DNA from: CALBPI01 sp038529355
GTDB taxonomy: Bacteria > Pseudomonadota > Gammaproteobacteria > Steroidobacterales > Woeseiaceae
DNA: 64,000 bases
Assembly (NCBI GenBank): GCA_038529355.1
Contig: JBCBDU010000009.1
Location: 1-64,000, forward strand
Direction: 5' to 3'
Positions 8,679 to 17,909 of this stretch are shown in pieces; position 1 is the first letter of the stretch, and every line of letters begins with the position of its first letter. A program made the position numbers and the translations under genes. The notes beneath the pieces were generated by a model. It made no database searches and was not told the origin of the DNA. It saw nothing but the letters and a program-made list of their open reading frames with translations.

Positions 8679-9146
8679 CTACGGGTCGCGCTGCAACAAC
8701 TCGAGGTCACGCAAAACCTCCGGCCTGATCATCAGCTGCGGCTGCTGCGCCGGATTGTCGATGACGTTTCGCCGAACCAATTGTTGTTGTAGCTGCTGAT
8801 ACGCTTGCGTCTGTTGCGCCGTGACATCGCCGAGCGCCACGACGGTACTGCGTAACCGTAAATTGATTTGCTCCGCCTCGGCCAACTCAGCCGTGGTTTG
8901 CTCGATGCGTGACTCTGCCTCATCGAGCCGACGCTCTATCGCTGCCAGCTTCAACGTGGCGCCATCCTTTGACACCTCGAGCTGCACGTTCTGCCAAATT
9001 GTCAGACTCATTAATAGGGTGCCGATCACACACATGCCGAGACCGCCGAAACCGAGCACCTGTTTACGCAACCAGACAATCGCTACGGAAACAATCAGGA
9101 CACTGCCAAGCACAATGCCAACGACTTGAGTGATTTCGATGTCCAT
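8679..9146 (-). CDS. Small membrane protein with coiled coil
   Basis: I do not recognise a family. The 155-aa product starts at ATG 9146 (M-D-I-E-I-T-Q). It has two hydrophobic segments (about residues 8-27 and 33-52) followed by a long polar helix rich in E, R, L and Q (about 60-125) that looks like a coiled coil, then a short tail. The layout suggests an inner-membrane protein with a cytoplasmic or periplasmic coiled-coil arm. Neighbours give no functional hint. Confidence 0.6.
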   Translation of the reverse strand: MDIEITQVVGIVLGSVLIVSVAIVWLRKQVLGFGGLGMCVIGTLLMSLTIWQNVQLEVSKDGATLKLAAIERRLDEAESRIEQTTAELAEAEQINLRLRSTVVALGDVTAQQTQAYQQLQQQLVRRNVIDNPAQQPQLMIRPEVLRDLELLQRDP

Positions 9147-9342
9147 ACGAATGCTCCGAAAAATGATGAGATCATATTGAGATGCTGTTACCGCCCGGCA
9201 ATCTGTCTCACATCTACTGTGCTCAGAACGTCCAAAACAAAGCGTCTGCGCGCCAGCAACAACACCTGGCGCACACAAAACACTGTCGATTTAACCGATT
9301 GCTTGGCACACTAACGTTTTTGCGCGATCAGGTGCCTTGCCC

Positions 9343-10353
9343 ATGAAAACTCCTTCTGTTGCCTGCTTTGGCGAAGTCTTGTTGCGCATCGGCGCACCCG
9401 ACAAGGAGCCCCTGATGCAATCACCTTCTTTTCGCTGGCATGTCGGCGGTGCAGAAGCCAACGTTGCGGTGGGATTAGCGAAACTCGGCGTGCAGGCGCA
9501 TATGGTGTCGACGGTGGCGGCGAACCCGCTCGGTGATGCGGCCATCGGAGAGCTGCGCCGGCATGGCGTGCGTGACAATCATGTGAAGCAAGCAGACGGT
9601 CGACTGGGTCTGTATTTTTATGCGCCCGGCGCAGGCCAGCGCGCCAGCAGCATCACTTACGACCGTGCCCACTCCGCGTTTGCTGCAGCGAGCGCCGCAG
9701 ACTACGACATGGAGGCGTGCCTCGACGGGGTAGATTGGCTGCATATTTCGGGGGTTACACCAGCCATCGGCGCCAACGCAGCGGAAGCGGCGTGCAGCAT
9801 GGCAGAGGCGGCGGCAGCGGCGAACATCGACGTCTCCTACGACTTCAATCATCGCGCCAAAATGTGGGCCGCATGGGGCGGTGATCCTGCGAGCTACATC
9901 AAGCGCCTGGTCAACGCATCGACGTTGCTGTTCGCCAATGACCACGATCTGGGTATGGTGCTGCCACTGAACGAAAGTCAGCGTGGTCGCTCGCTCAATC
10001 AGGCATTGCTTGCGTTCGAACATTTGCCGAGACTCCAATGCCTGACGTCCGCTTTCCGCACTGCGCACTCGGTAGAACACCACAGCCTCAAAGCCGCTCT
10101 GGTTACCCGCGCTGAGCGCGTTGAAGCCGGACCCGTCGAGATGCCGCAAATTGTCGATCGCATCGGCGGTGGCGACGCCTATGCAGCAGCCGTCATTGCC
10201 AGCCGCCTGTCCGGGCACTCGACACAGCAGACTGTCGACTACGGATTAGCGGCATCAGTCCACAAACACACGTTGGTGGGTGATCTGCCCAACGCGGATT
10301 GGGCCTCACTTGACGCGATCGTCGGCGCCGACAGCATGGATGTACAACGCTAG
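9343..10353 (+). CDS. PfkB-family sugar kinase, probably 2-dehydro-3-deoxygluconokinase
   Basis: The 336-aa protein has the ribokinase/PfkB fold: opening C-F-G-E-V-L-L-R-I, the W-H-V-G-G-A-E-A-N-V-A-V substrate motif, and the C-terminal anion hole D-R-I-G-G-G-D-A-Y (usual G-A-G-D) with the catalytic aspartate. The opening and the Y-Y/F-Y-A-P-G segment most resemble KDG kinase, which phosphorylates 2-keto-3-deoxygluconate with ATP. The start at ATG 9343 is preferred to TTG 9337. A nearby broken SDR gene would fit a former uronate or deoxy-sugar pathway. Confidence 0.75.
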   Translation: MKTPSVACFGEVLLRIGAPDKEPLMQSPSFRWHVGGAEANVAVGLAKLGVQAHMVSTVAANPLGDAAIGELRRHGVRDNHVKQADGRLGLYFYAPGAGQRASSITYDRAHSAFAAASAADYDMEACLDGVDWLHISGVTPAIGANAAEAACSMAEAAAAANIDVSYDFNHRAKMWAAWGGDPASYIKRLVNASTLLFANDHDLGMVLPLNESQRGRSLNQALLAFEHLPRLQCLTSAFRTAHSVEHHSLKAALVTRAERVEAGPVEMPQIVDRIGGGDAYAAAVIASRLSGHSTQQTVDYGLAASVHKHTLVGDLPNADWASLDAIVGADSMDVQR

Positions 10354-10370
10354 CTCACTAACCACAGTTG

Positions 10371-10382
10371 GCTAGCGCTAGC
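10371..10382. promoter_or_regulatory. Perfect 12-bp palindrome upstream of the TolC gene
   Basis: GCTAGCGCTAGC with a central CG lies 18 bp after the sugar kinase stop and about 145 bp before the tolC-like start. The form (TGG-flanked, central CG) resembles LacI-family operators, but no such regulator is nearby. Low confidence. Confidence 0.25.
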
Positions 10383-10527
10383 GAAACCACGTTATGTAAT
10401 ACCAAATACAGGTGCAGCCTTGGCAGGCAGCGCCGCAGTGTGAGCTCACTCCCAAAACGCGCTTACAGCTTAAAGCCTGTCGGCATCCGGTCGATACCCC
10501 AAAGGTAGTTCTGACTGGAATGCTCGC

Positions 10528-11859
10528 ATGCTGAAGAAGAAGCTCAAGTTCGCTACGGCGGCGCTCGCTGGCCTACTCTATGCCAACGTATCTGCCGCAA
10601 TGTCACTCGACGAGGCCGTAGCCGCCGCACTGAAGTCGGATCAACGGATTGATGCCGCGCAGTCGATGGTCGAGGCGCAAGAATCGCGTGTGCGCGAAGC
10701 GCGTGGCAGCTACTTGCCAACAATTACGCTCGATGCTGCCGTGCAACGACAGGACGAGCCATACACATTTCTACAGCCAGCGCTGGCGATCCCGACACCA
10801 TTTGGTGTGTTGGGCGTACCCGAGTCGGAATTGCCTCTGCTCGGAAGGGATCTTGCGTTTGGCGAGCTCAGCATCAGCCAGGTGCTCTATGCGGGCGGTC
10901 AACGGTCGGCAGGCGTTGAACAGGCGCGCACTGCCAGCGCTTTGGCGCGCGCGACCCAGCATGACACACAGCGCACCGTGCGCGCGGAAGTCGAGCAGCT
11001 GTTCATCCAACGCTGGCATGCCGAGCAGGTTATCGCCGTGACTGGGCAGACCATGGCGCAGATGTCAGCGCTGAGTAATCTGACAAGCGCATTGCTGGAA
11101 GGTGGCTCGACCAGTCTTACGCGTAAGGACGCGCTGCGTGCAGCGCTTGCGGCGGAAAAAATCACCGGCATTGAGGCACAGGTGCAATCCGGCTTCGCGA
11201 TGGCGACCCGACTGTTACAGCAAAAAACCGGACGCCGGATCTCCGGTTCACTTCAGGATCCGACAACCGCGTTTGCTAGCGATGAAGCCGGCACAACCGC
11301 AGACGTGCTCGCATCCCATCCGCAAGTTGAGCAGTTGCAGCTTGCCGCCGACATCGCAGCAGCCCAAGCTCGACAAGCACAGGGCGAGCGGCTGCCAGTC
11401 GTGCGGTTGCGTGGTGGCCTGCGCTCATTCGATGACGATCTTGGCATTGGTCTGGCGAATGACACGAACCGCGATAACTGGTCGGTTGCGGTCGAGGTAC
11501 GCGTACCGCTGTTCAATGGTGGCAGCACCCGTGCACGTATCTCGCGGGCGCTTAGTGAGCAAAAAAGCCGCAGCGAGCAACGCCGCTATGCCGAGTCGGC
11601 CATTGCGGCTCAATATGAAGCGCTGCAATCTGCGATCGATCAACAACAAACACAATTGGCAGCGACCGAGCGCGCCCGCGATATTGCACGTCAGCTGTAC
11701 AGCCTGACACGCCGCAGCGCCGGCCGCGACGCCGATGGCATCGCCGAGCAAATCGAGGCTAGCGTCTTTCTGGCGCTTGCCGAGGTCGACCATCTCAACG
11801 CGAAACGCGATTACTTGTTGGCCAAATCCGGCATGCGCCAGCTGTTGGGAGCCCACTAG
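10528..11859 (+). CDS. TolC-family outer membrane efflux protein
   Basis: The 443-aa protein starts with a Sec signal peptide (K-K-K-L-K-F then a hydrophobic run ending in A-S-A-A). It shows the internally repeated, Ala/Gln-rich alpha-helical pattern of TolC-like exit ducts, including the S-L-D-E-A-V-A-A-A-L opening and N-W-S-V-A-V-E-V-R-V-P-L-F-N-G-G in the second repeat. It should form an outer-membrane trimer. No MFP or RND/ABC partner is adjacent. Instead the next gene starts on the following base and encodes a periplasmic binding protein, with a GGDEF-EAL gene after that. Confidence 0.9.
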   Translation: MLKKKLKFATAALAGLLYANVSAAMSLDEAVAAALKSDQRIDAAQSMVEAQESRVREARGSYLPTITLDAAVQRQDEPYTFLQPALAIPTPFGVLGVPESELPLLGRDLAFGELSISQVLYAGGQRSAGVEQARTASALARATQHDTQRTVRAEVEQLFIQRWHAEQVIAVTGQTMAQMSALSNLTSALLEGGSTSLTRKDALRAALAAEKITGIEAQVQSGFAMATRLLQQKTGRRISGSLQDPTTAFASDEAGTTADVLASHPQVEQLQLAADIAAAQARQAQGERLPVVRLRGGLRSFDDDLGIGLANDTNRDNWSVAVEVRVPLFNGGSTRARISRALSEQKSRSEQRRYAESAIAAQYEALQSAIDQQQTQLAATERARDIARQLYSLTRRSAGRDADGIAEQIEASVFLALAEVDHLNAKRDYLLAKSGMRQLLGAH

Positions 11860-12729
11860 ATGCACCGCCACCTCATCATTGTAATCGTACTTGTCTTGTA
11901 CACCGTCTTCGGTGCGCCGCACGCCGATGCGGACAGTGCGCCGCCGGCAGAGAGGCAATTCAAACTCGGCGGTTACGACCGAGCATTGCTGGACGCCGAC
12001 CGGCTCGACATTGAGATCTCGTTTCAATTAGTCGTTAACGAAATCCTCGAGTCACTCAATGCGTATACCGTATTCTCAGTATTCGCAACATTCGAGGAAA
12101 CCCAGCGACGATTCGCCAGCGGAGAGGTTGACGGCACATTCTGTGCGATTACTGATTGCCCGCAGTTGCTTGATTTCGATACCGGTTTGCCGATGTACGC
12201 ATTCCTGTACGACGGCCAACCGCGTCAGGAGTATGTACTGGTAACCACCGCGACAGAGAGCAGCAAAACGCTAACCGACTTGCGGCGAAAAACCCTGTCT
12301 GTACCGATTGGCCATGAACTTGGCGAACACATCGCCGACAGACTGGTTCTGAGCGAATTCGGTGAGTCTGCATCCAGCTTTTTCGCACAAACCGTCTACC
12401 CCGACTCCAGTCAGACTGCCCTGATCGATCTTGTCTTCGGTAAGGTCGATGCCGTCGTCGTCACGCAGCATGAGTTGGATGTCGCTATTGAGCTCAATCC
12501 ACAGATCGAATCATCAACAAGAACCCTCTATATCTCGCCTCCTGTTGTTGTAAACCTGATGGTCATTAGCCCAAAGGCCACAGCAGATGCTATTGAACTG
12601 TTCGACTACGTCGTTGACAATTTTTCTGAATATCAGCAGTCGCGATTTATTCTGGAACTGTATGGCGCAGATGGTGTAACACGCGTGACGCCGCAGGACG
12701 TCACACCAACCCTGCAATTCGTTCAATAG
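11860..12729 (+). CDS. Periplasmic solute-binding protein (PhnD-like)
   Basis: The 289-aa product has a signal peptide (about residues 1-25) and a type-2 periplasmic-binding layout resembling PhnD/phosphonate-binding proteins. There is a lobe-1 signature with F-A-S-G-E-V-D-G-T-F, a hinge segment E-Y-V-L-V-T, L-R-R-K-T-L-S-V-P, and F-G-K-V-D-A-V-V-V-T. No transporter genes are present. It begins on the base after the tolC-like stop and ends 5 bp before the GGDEF-EAL gene, so the ligand signal probably goes to that receptor rather than to transport. Ligand unknown. Confidence 0.75.
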   Translation: MHRHLIIVIVLVLYTVFGAPHADADSAPPAERQFKLGGYDRALLDADRLDIEISFQLVVNEILESLNAYTVFSVFATFEETQRRFASGEVDGTFCAITDCPQLLDFDTGLPMYAFLYDGQPRQEYVLVTTATESSKTLTDLRRKTLSVPIGHELGEHIADRLVLSEFGESASSFFAQTVYPDSSQTALIDLVFGKVDAVVVTQHELDVAIELNPQIESSTRTLYISPPVVVNLMVISPKATADAIELFDYVVDNFSEYQQSRFILELYGADGVTRVTPQDVTPTLQFVQ

Positions 12730-12734
12730 GCTTC

Positions 12735-15164
12735 ATGGCGATGTGGCACGGGATCGCAGCGCATTTTTATTGGCGACAGGTCATCATGATTGTCGCGGTG
12801 ATCGCTGCTGTGCCTGTTGTCCTGTTGCCGATTTATCAACAACGTGCGTCGGAGATCATTGGTAGTCAGGGCGAAGTGTTTGTGAACACTACGCTGGGGG
12901 CAACGCGTGAAGCGTTGTATAAGGAAGATTTCACATATCTGATCCAATACACGCAGCAAGTTCTGAAAACGACTGATCAGATTCAACAGGTCATTTTCCA
13001 ATCAAATGATGATCGTACGATCCGCGTTGACGCACAACGTTGGTCATTAGGAACGGTTGCTGAGTTTTCCGATCTGCCGGTGGTTAGCGAGGCAGGCTCT
13101 CTACAAGTCAAAAAGAACGCCGCGTCGAGCGAGTTTCTCTACGCCGCTCCCGTTGTGATTTCCACCTATCGCTGGGGAAATATATACGTCACTGTCGATG
13201 GCAGTGCGTACACACGCCTGATGCGAAATTTCTGGTCTGGCTATGCCTTTATCTCTGCTGCATTGCTGTTTGGTTCAATGGCTTTTTTGTGGTTAAGCTC
13301 GCGGCCCGTAGTGCGCCAACTGGCGGCCTTGCGGGGCGTCGCCGATAGCATTGGTCAAGGTCAGTTTACACGAGCGGACAGCGGTGGCATCGGAGAGATT
13401 GCCGCGCTAGCAAGCGCACTGAACTCAATGAGTGATTCGCTGGAGGAAAAGACACAGCAAGTCAATCAACTCGCTCGTGTGGTTCGCGAAACGAACGAAG
13501 CCGTTATGTTGTTCAGCGCGGACGGTAAGAGCTTGTTTGCGAACGAAGCAATGGTCAACTTGCTCGATACCACTGAGCAAGCGTTGCTTGCGCAGGATTT
13601 TTGGGGCGTACTGGGCCAGTTGACTATCAGCACTGAGGCACTCAGCCGCGTTGGGCAAGCAATCGCGTCGCCTAAAGACTTTGCGTGGTCCTCGGATGCC
13701 AGTCTGCGTGATTCGCGAAACCCGGAGCAAACCATCTATCTGGCAGCGAAACTTGAACCGCTGAGCAAGACCCACGATGAGCTTTCCGGATTTGTACTTG
13801 CGCTGTCAAACATCACTGCGCGCAAAGCACTCGAGCGAAAATTGGAACGGTTAGCCAACTTTGACACGCTGACCGGACTGCCGAACCGGCGCAGCTTCGG
13901 TCTCGATATTGAACAACGCGTCGCGCGAGCTAAACCGTTCAGCGTGTTGTTCATGGATATCGATCACTTTAAAACTGTCAACGACACGCTCGGACACGAG
14001 GCCGGCGACGAACTGTTGGTGATCGTCAGCAAACGGTTGCGGCGCTGTTTACCTGATGAGTGCACAATCGCGCGACTTGGCGGTGACGAGTTCACGGCGA
14101 TCATTGACCACGGTGATGACAAGCAACTGAGCGAAGTGTTTGCCACACGCGTTATCGGCGCACTGGATGATCCGATCGCCATCGCCGGGCGCAGCGTCAC
14201 CGTCGGCGTAAGTATTGGTGTCGTGCACTACCCCGAGAACGGTGCGACTGCCGCGGAGCTGGTCAAGAACGCTGACATTGCGATGTATGAAGTCAAGAAA
14301 GGCGGTCGCAATGACTTCCGCGTGTTCTCGCAAACCATGCAATACCGGGTCTCCGAATCACTATCAATCGAGGCTGGCCTGCGCAAGGCAATCCTGCAAA
14401 ACGAACTCAAGCTCGTCTATCAACCCATCGTCAATGCCAGGGATCGACGCCTTATTAGCGCGGAAGCGCTTGTGCGCTGGCCGGAGAAAAGGATATCGCC
14501 GGCAGTGTTCGTCGCTATCGCCGAGCGTTCGAATCTGATTGTACAACTCGATCAATGGGTATTCCGAACGGCCTTGTCACAACTTGCCGCTTGGCATCGC
14601 GCCGGTCACGACATCCAGCTGTCAATTAACGTATCGGGCAAACACGTGTCGCAAACTGGGTTTGCGGCCGAGTTCCTGCGGTTAGCCAAAACGATCGGAG
14701 CACCGCTGGACAGAGTGCAACTAGAGATTACCGAAAACAATCTGGTCGACAGCAAGGAGGTTTCTGTACGCACATTAGCCGAATTACGCGACGCCGGTTG
14801 CCGGATCGCTGTCGACGACTTCGGGACCGGTTATTCATCACTGAGCTATCTGACGACACTGCCACTGCAGGTCGTCAAACTGGATAAATCATTCACATTG
14901 AATCGCGAAGGCGACGAGCGTGCGAAGTCGATTGCCAAGGCTGTCATCAATCTCAGTCGCGACCTGGAATTGACGACTATTGCCGAGGGTGTCGAAAGCG
15001 AGCAGCAAGCGATGCAATTGGCTCACCAAGGCTGCGACAGATTACAGGGTTACCATATCGCGCACCCGATGCCGGTCGCAGAATTTGAGCATGACTGGCT
15101 GGGCGAACGGTCGACTCAGGACCTTTCGGCTACGGGTTCAGCTTTAATCTCGAATGCAAGTTAG
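12735..15164 (+). CDS. Membrane HAMP-PAS-GGDEF-EAL c-di-GMP protein
   Basis: This 809-aa receptor has a TM segment near residues 14-32, a periplasmic domain to about 170, a second TM (about 172-192), HAMP (about 193-245), PAS (about 255-370), GGDEF (G449-G-D-E-F453 intact) and EAL (E577-A-L, then E-I-T-E-N, D-D-F-G-T-G-Y-S-S-L and K-L-D-K-S-F). Both the cyclase and phosphodiesterase motifs look intact, so it may make or break c-di-GMP depending on the sensed state. The periplasmic domain is well placed to contact the binding protein encoded just upstream, as NspS does with MbaA in Vibrio cholerae. Confidence 0.9.
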   Translation: MAMWHGIAAHFYWRQVIMIVAVIAAVPVVLLPIYQQRASEIIGSQGEVFVNTTLGATREALYKEDFTYLIQYTQQVLKTTDQIQQVIFQSNDDRTIRVDAQRWSLGTVAEFSDLPVVSEAGSLQVKKNAASSEFLYAAPVVISTYRWGNIYVTVDGSAYTRLMRNFWSGYAFISAALLFGSMAFLWLSSRPVVRQLAALRGVADSIGQGQFTRADSGGIGEIAALASALNSMSDSLEEKTQQVNQLARVVRETNEAVMLFSADGKSLFANEAMVNLLDTTEQALLAQDFWGVLGQLTISTEALSRVGQAIASPKDFAWSSDASLRDSRNPEQTIYLAAKLEPLSKTHDELSGFVLALSNITARKALERKLERLANFDTLTGLPNRRSFGLDIEQRVARAKPFSVLFMDIDHFKTVNDTLGHEAGDELLVIVSKRLRRCLPDECTIARLGGDEFTAIIDHGDDKQLSEVFATRVIGALDDPIAIAGRSVTVGVSIGVVHYPENGATAAELVKNADIAMYEVKKGGRNDFRVFSQTMQYRVSESLSIEAGLRKAILQNELKLVYQPIVNARDRRLISAEALVRWPEKRISPAVFVAIAERSNLIVQLDQWVFRTALSQLAAWHRAGHDIQLSINVSGKHVSQTGFAAEFLRLAKTIGAPLDRVQLEITENNLVDSKEVSVRTLAELRDAGCRIAVDDFGTGYSSLSYLTTLPLQVVKLDKSFTLNREGDERAKSIAKAVINLSRDLELTTIAEGVESEQQAMQLAHQGCDRLQGYHIAHPMPVAEFEHDWLGERSTQDLSATGSALISNAS

Positions 15165-15278
15165 TGGCATGACACATCTTAGTCAACAATTCGTTCCTGA
15201 CTCAAAACACCAGCGCGGCCGGTCAACGGGAGAGCACTGCACGGCAAGACGTACACAACGACGGACCCAACCGACACC

Positions 15279-16349
15279 ATGAAACTTCGCAAACTGACAT
15301 TGGATGAGCTACCACCGATCTTCCTGGCCGGTGCTGGCGTTCTCGGGGTGGGCCCGATGTTGATCTACCGGTTGATCGAAGGCAGCTATCTCATCGCGAC
15401 CATCAACGCACTGGCTGTAGCCGGCTTTGTGCTCATCGCCTGGGCAATCTACTTTAAGGGTGCCGTGCGGGTTGCTAGCGTCTGCATGGCAATGGTTGCC
15501 ATCTCGGCCGCGGTTGCCAGCATCACGGTGCGCGGTGGCGACCAGATTATCTGGATTTTTCCGGCTACGGTTGCGTTGTTTTACCTACTCAAACCCAAGG
15601 AAGCCGCGTTAGCCGCATGTGTTGCACTCGTGCTTATCATGCCGGTAATTTTCGATGGCAACTCAGCAGGGAAGATTGCCGTGTTCATCGCAGCGCTCAC
15701 GGTAACCATTGCATTGTCCGTCGCCTTTGCAGCGATGACTGCAGCGCAGCGCAAAGAACTCCACGCGACCACACTGCTCGACCCGCTCACAGGCACAGGC
15801 AATCGCCGTGCACTAGACCAGATGCTGACGCAATCCATTGAGCAAGCGCAATCGGGTGACATACCGTTCGTGCTGATCATGCTGGATATCGATCATTTTA
15901 AATCAGTCAATGATATGTACGGCCACGGTGCGGGCGATCTCGTGCTGCGTAATGTCGCGGATATCGTTAACAGCAACATTCGTCCGAGTGATGCCTGTTT
16001 CCGCGCAGGTGGTGAAGAGTTTGTCGTTGTAGCACCAGCTACCGAGCTTGAGAATGCGGGTAAGCTGGCCGAGCGGTTGCGGGTTGCAATTCATGACTAC
16101 GCGCACGAGATTCCCGCCTCAAATCACCCGCTGAGTGTCACCGCATCATTCGGCGTCGCAGAACACGTGCAAGGAGAATCGCGCGATTCTCTATACAAAC
16201 GTGCCGACGATGCGCTGTACGATGCCAAACGCAGCGGACGCAACAGACTGCACCTATCAGCGCGAACCGTCAGCCTCAGCGGCACCGCTGGTTTCGCTAC
16301 GCTGCCGAACGTTGATGTGCCCGACAAAGACGTTGCTGCCAACGGATAG
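15279..16349 (+). CDS. Membrane diguanylate cyclase (GGDEF)
   Basis: The 356-aa protein has an N-terminal multi-helix membrane domain (about six segments over residues 12-165) and a C-terminal GGDEF domain with L-D-P-L-T-G-T-G-N-R-R, M-L-D-I-D-H-F-K and an intact active-site G244-G-E-E-F248. It should make c-di-GMP from two GTP. The gene starts 114 bp after the GGDEF-EAL gene in the same direction; it may be a separate unit. No EAL domain is present. Confidence 0.9.
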   Translation: MKLRKLTLDELPPIFLAGAGVLGVGPMLIYRLIEGSYLIATINALAVAGFVLIAWAIYFKGAVRVASVCMAMVAISAAVASITVRGGDQIIWIFPATVALFYLLKPKEAALAACVALVLIMPVIFDGNSAGKIAVFIAALTVTIALSVAFAAMTAAQRKELHATTLLDPLTGTGNRRALDQMLTQSIEQAQSGDIPFVLIMLDIDHFKSVNDMYGHGAGDLVLRNVADIVNSNIRPSDACFRAGGEEFVVVAPATELENAGKLAERLRVAIHDYAHEIPASNHPLSVTASFGVAEHVQGESRDSLYKRADDALYDAKRSGRNRLHLSARTVSLSGTAGFATLPNVDVPDKDVAANG

Positions 16350-16465
16350 TGCAAGCTTTGCGCCCGGCGTGCCGGCCCGACCGATAGCCGCTCTGCATTC
16401 GACCCGCAACAGCGTAAGCGCTACGATGACTAAACGGTCATTCACTCACTGCCCAGGCGCTTTTC

Positions 16466-17899
16466 ATGAAACACATTCTGGTGCTGCTAACGCTGCTATC
16501 CATCCAACTCGTAGCCGCCGAGCCAACTGACCGATTTGACTATTTCGCCAGCAATCGCGCATTGATCCAGCGCGGTGTGCAGGCCGTACTGATGTGCAAC
16601 GGTTTGTTCACGTCCAACCGTAGCATCGAGCAGGTTTTTGCGCAGGAGCTTGCCTATTTGCCCCAGCCGTTGGGCACAGCGGGCGGTGGCGACTACATCA
16701 TTGACCGCCGGCAGCGCGCGGTGGCCGTCGGGCTGGAGAGCGATGGACCTGCGGTGCGTGCGGCGTATCGCGACGGCATCGGTTGCGTCGTTATGGCACC
16801 AGATCAGGACTTCTCCGATATTGATACGCTACCGCAGTTGCCAGCGATGCCCGTGGCAGATCGTCGCGACGTACCATGGCCGATCGGTGACAAAACGCTG
16901 ATCGCGCCACTGCCGGCAACGGTAAATGAAGATGCGCTCGCTGCCGCATCGGACTGGGTGTTTGATCGGGACACGCCAGAGCAAAACACGCTGAGCCTGC
17001 TGATCGTTCACAACGGCCGGATCATTCACGAGCGTTACGCGGAAGGCATTGATGAAACAACGCGCACGCGCACCTGGTCCACGGCTAAGAGTATCGCCGC
17101 CACGCTGATCGGCATGCTCGTTGACGACGGTAAGCTGACCCTAGATGCACCGCTCGAGCTGGAGTGGTTACCTGCCAATACGTCGGACGCACCAGATCCA
17201 CGCAATGCGATAACGCTCCGACACGTAATGAATATGTCCAGCGGTTTGTATCCGGTCGACAGCTTTGGCATGGAGTATGTCACCGGATCGGGGTTGGCGT
17301 ATTGGGCGGGCGCCAGCTCGCAACGTGGCGCACGCAATCGCGGCTTGATTCACGCACCTGGCACCCATTGGGATTACGAAAATTACGATACGCTGCTCGC
17401 CGTGTTAGCAATGAAACAAGCGCTTGGCAGCCAAGAGGCGTATGAGCAATTTCCACGCAAAGCGCTGCTCGACCGGATTGGCATGCACAATACGTTGCTC
17501 AGCATGGATCGATTTGGCGACTTTATTCTAAGCAGTCAGGTGTATACCAATGCACGTGATCTTGCTCGGTTCGGATTGTTGTACTTGCAAGACGGGATCT
17601 GGCAAGGCGAGCGCTTGATTTCGCAACAGTGGATCGATTTTGTACGCACGCCGGCTCCTTCGGCAAAAGTACGCGGTAATGACTACGGCGGACAGTTCTG
17701 GCTGGTGCCTGACAGACGCACTGATGTACCGAAAGATGCTTACGCAACCGCCGGTAACCGCGGTCAGTACGTGGTGATCGTACCCAGTTATAACGTCGTC
17801 ATCGTGCGGCGCGGACTGGACTACGGGCAGCAGGGTTTTGACCGGTGGGACATGACACTCGAAGTCCTGAAAGCGATCAGTCCTAGCAACGACCACTAG
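16466..17899 (+). CDS. Exported beta-lactamase-family serine hydrolase
   Basis: The 477-aa product begins with a signal peptide (M-K-H-I-L-V-L-L-T-L-L...V-A-A). It has the class-C beta-lactamase/DD-peptidase fold, with the S-x-x-K motif as S-T-A-K-S in T-W-S-T-A-K-S-I-A and Y-E-N-Y-D matching Y-x-N. A late H/K-x-G equivalent is less clear. Members are usually periplasmic esterases or peptidases acting on small esters or amides, and not necessarily resistance enzymes. It is convergent with the CadC-like gene, with only 10 bp between the stops. Confidence 0.85.
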   Translation: MKHILVLLTLLSIQLVAAEPTDRFDYFASNRALIQRGVQAVLMCNGLFTSNRSIEQVFAQELAYLPQPLGTAGGGDYIIDRRQRAVAVGLESDGPAVRAAYRDGIGCVVMAPDQDFSDIDTLPQLPAMPVADRRDVPWPIGDKTLIAPLPATVNEDALAAASDWVFDRDTPEQNTLSLLIVHNGRIIHERYAEGIDETTRTRTWSTAKSIAATLIGMLVDDGKLTLDAPLELEWLPANTSDAPDPRNAITLRHVMNMSSGLYPVDSFGMEYVTGSGLAYWAGASSQRGARNRGLIHAPGTHWDYENYDTLLAVLAMKQALGSQEAYEQFPRKALLDRIGMHNTLLSMDRFGDFILSSQVYTNARDLARFGLLYLQDGIWQGERLISQQWIDFVRTPAPSAKVRGNDYGGQFWLVPDRRTDVPKDAYATAGNRGQYVVIVPSYNVVIVRRGLDYGQQGFDRWDMTLEVLKAISPSNDH

Positions 17900-17909
17900 C
17901 GCTGTAGCG

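Noticed and set aside
13425..13775. Various short frames inside the GGDEF-EAL gene and other large genes
   Set aside because: They are antisense or alternate-frame shadows of clearly coding sequence and show no domains.
16466..17899. Antibiotic-resistance beta-lactamase
   Set aside because: The fold is class-C-like but this broad family is mostly esterases or peptidases; no specific AmpC signature.
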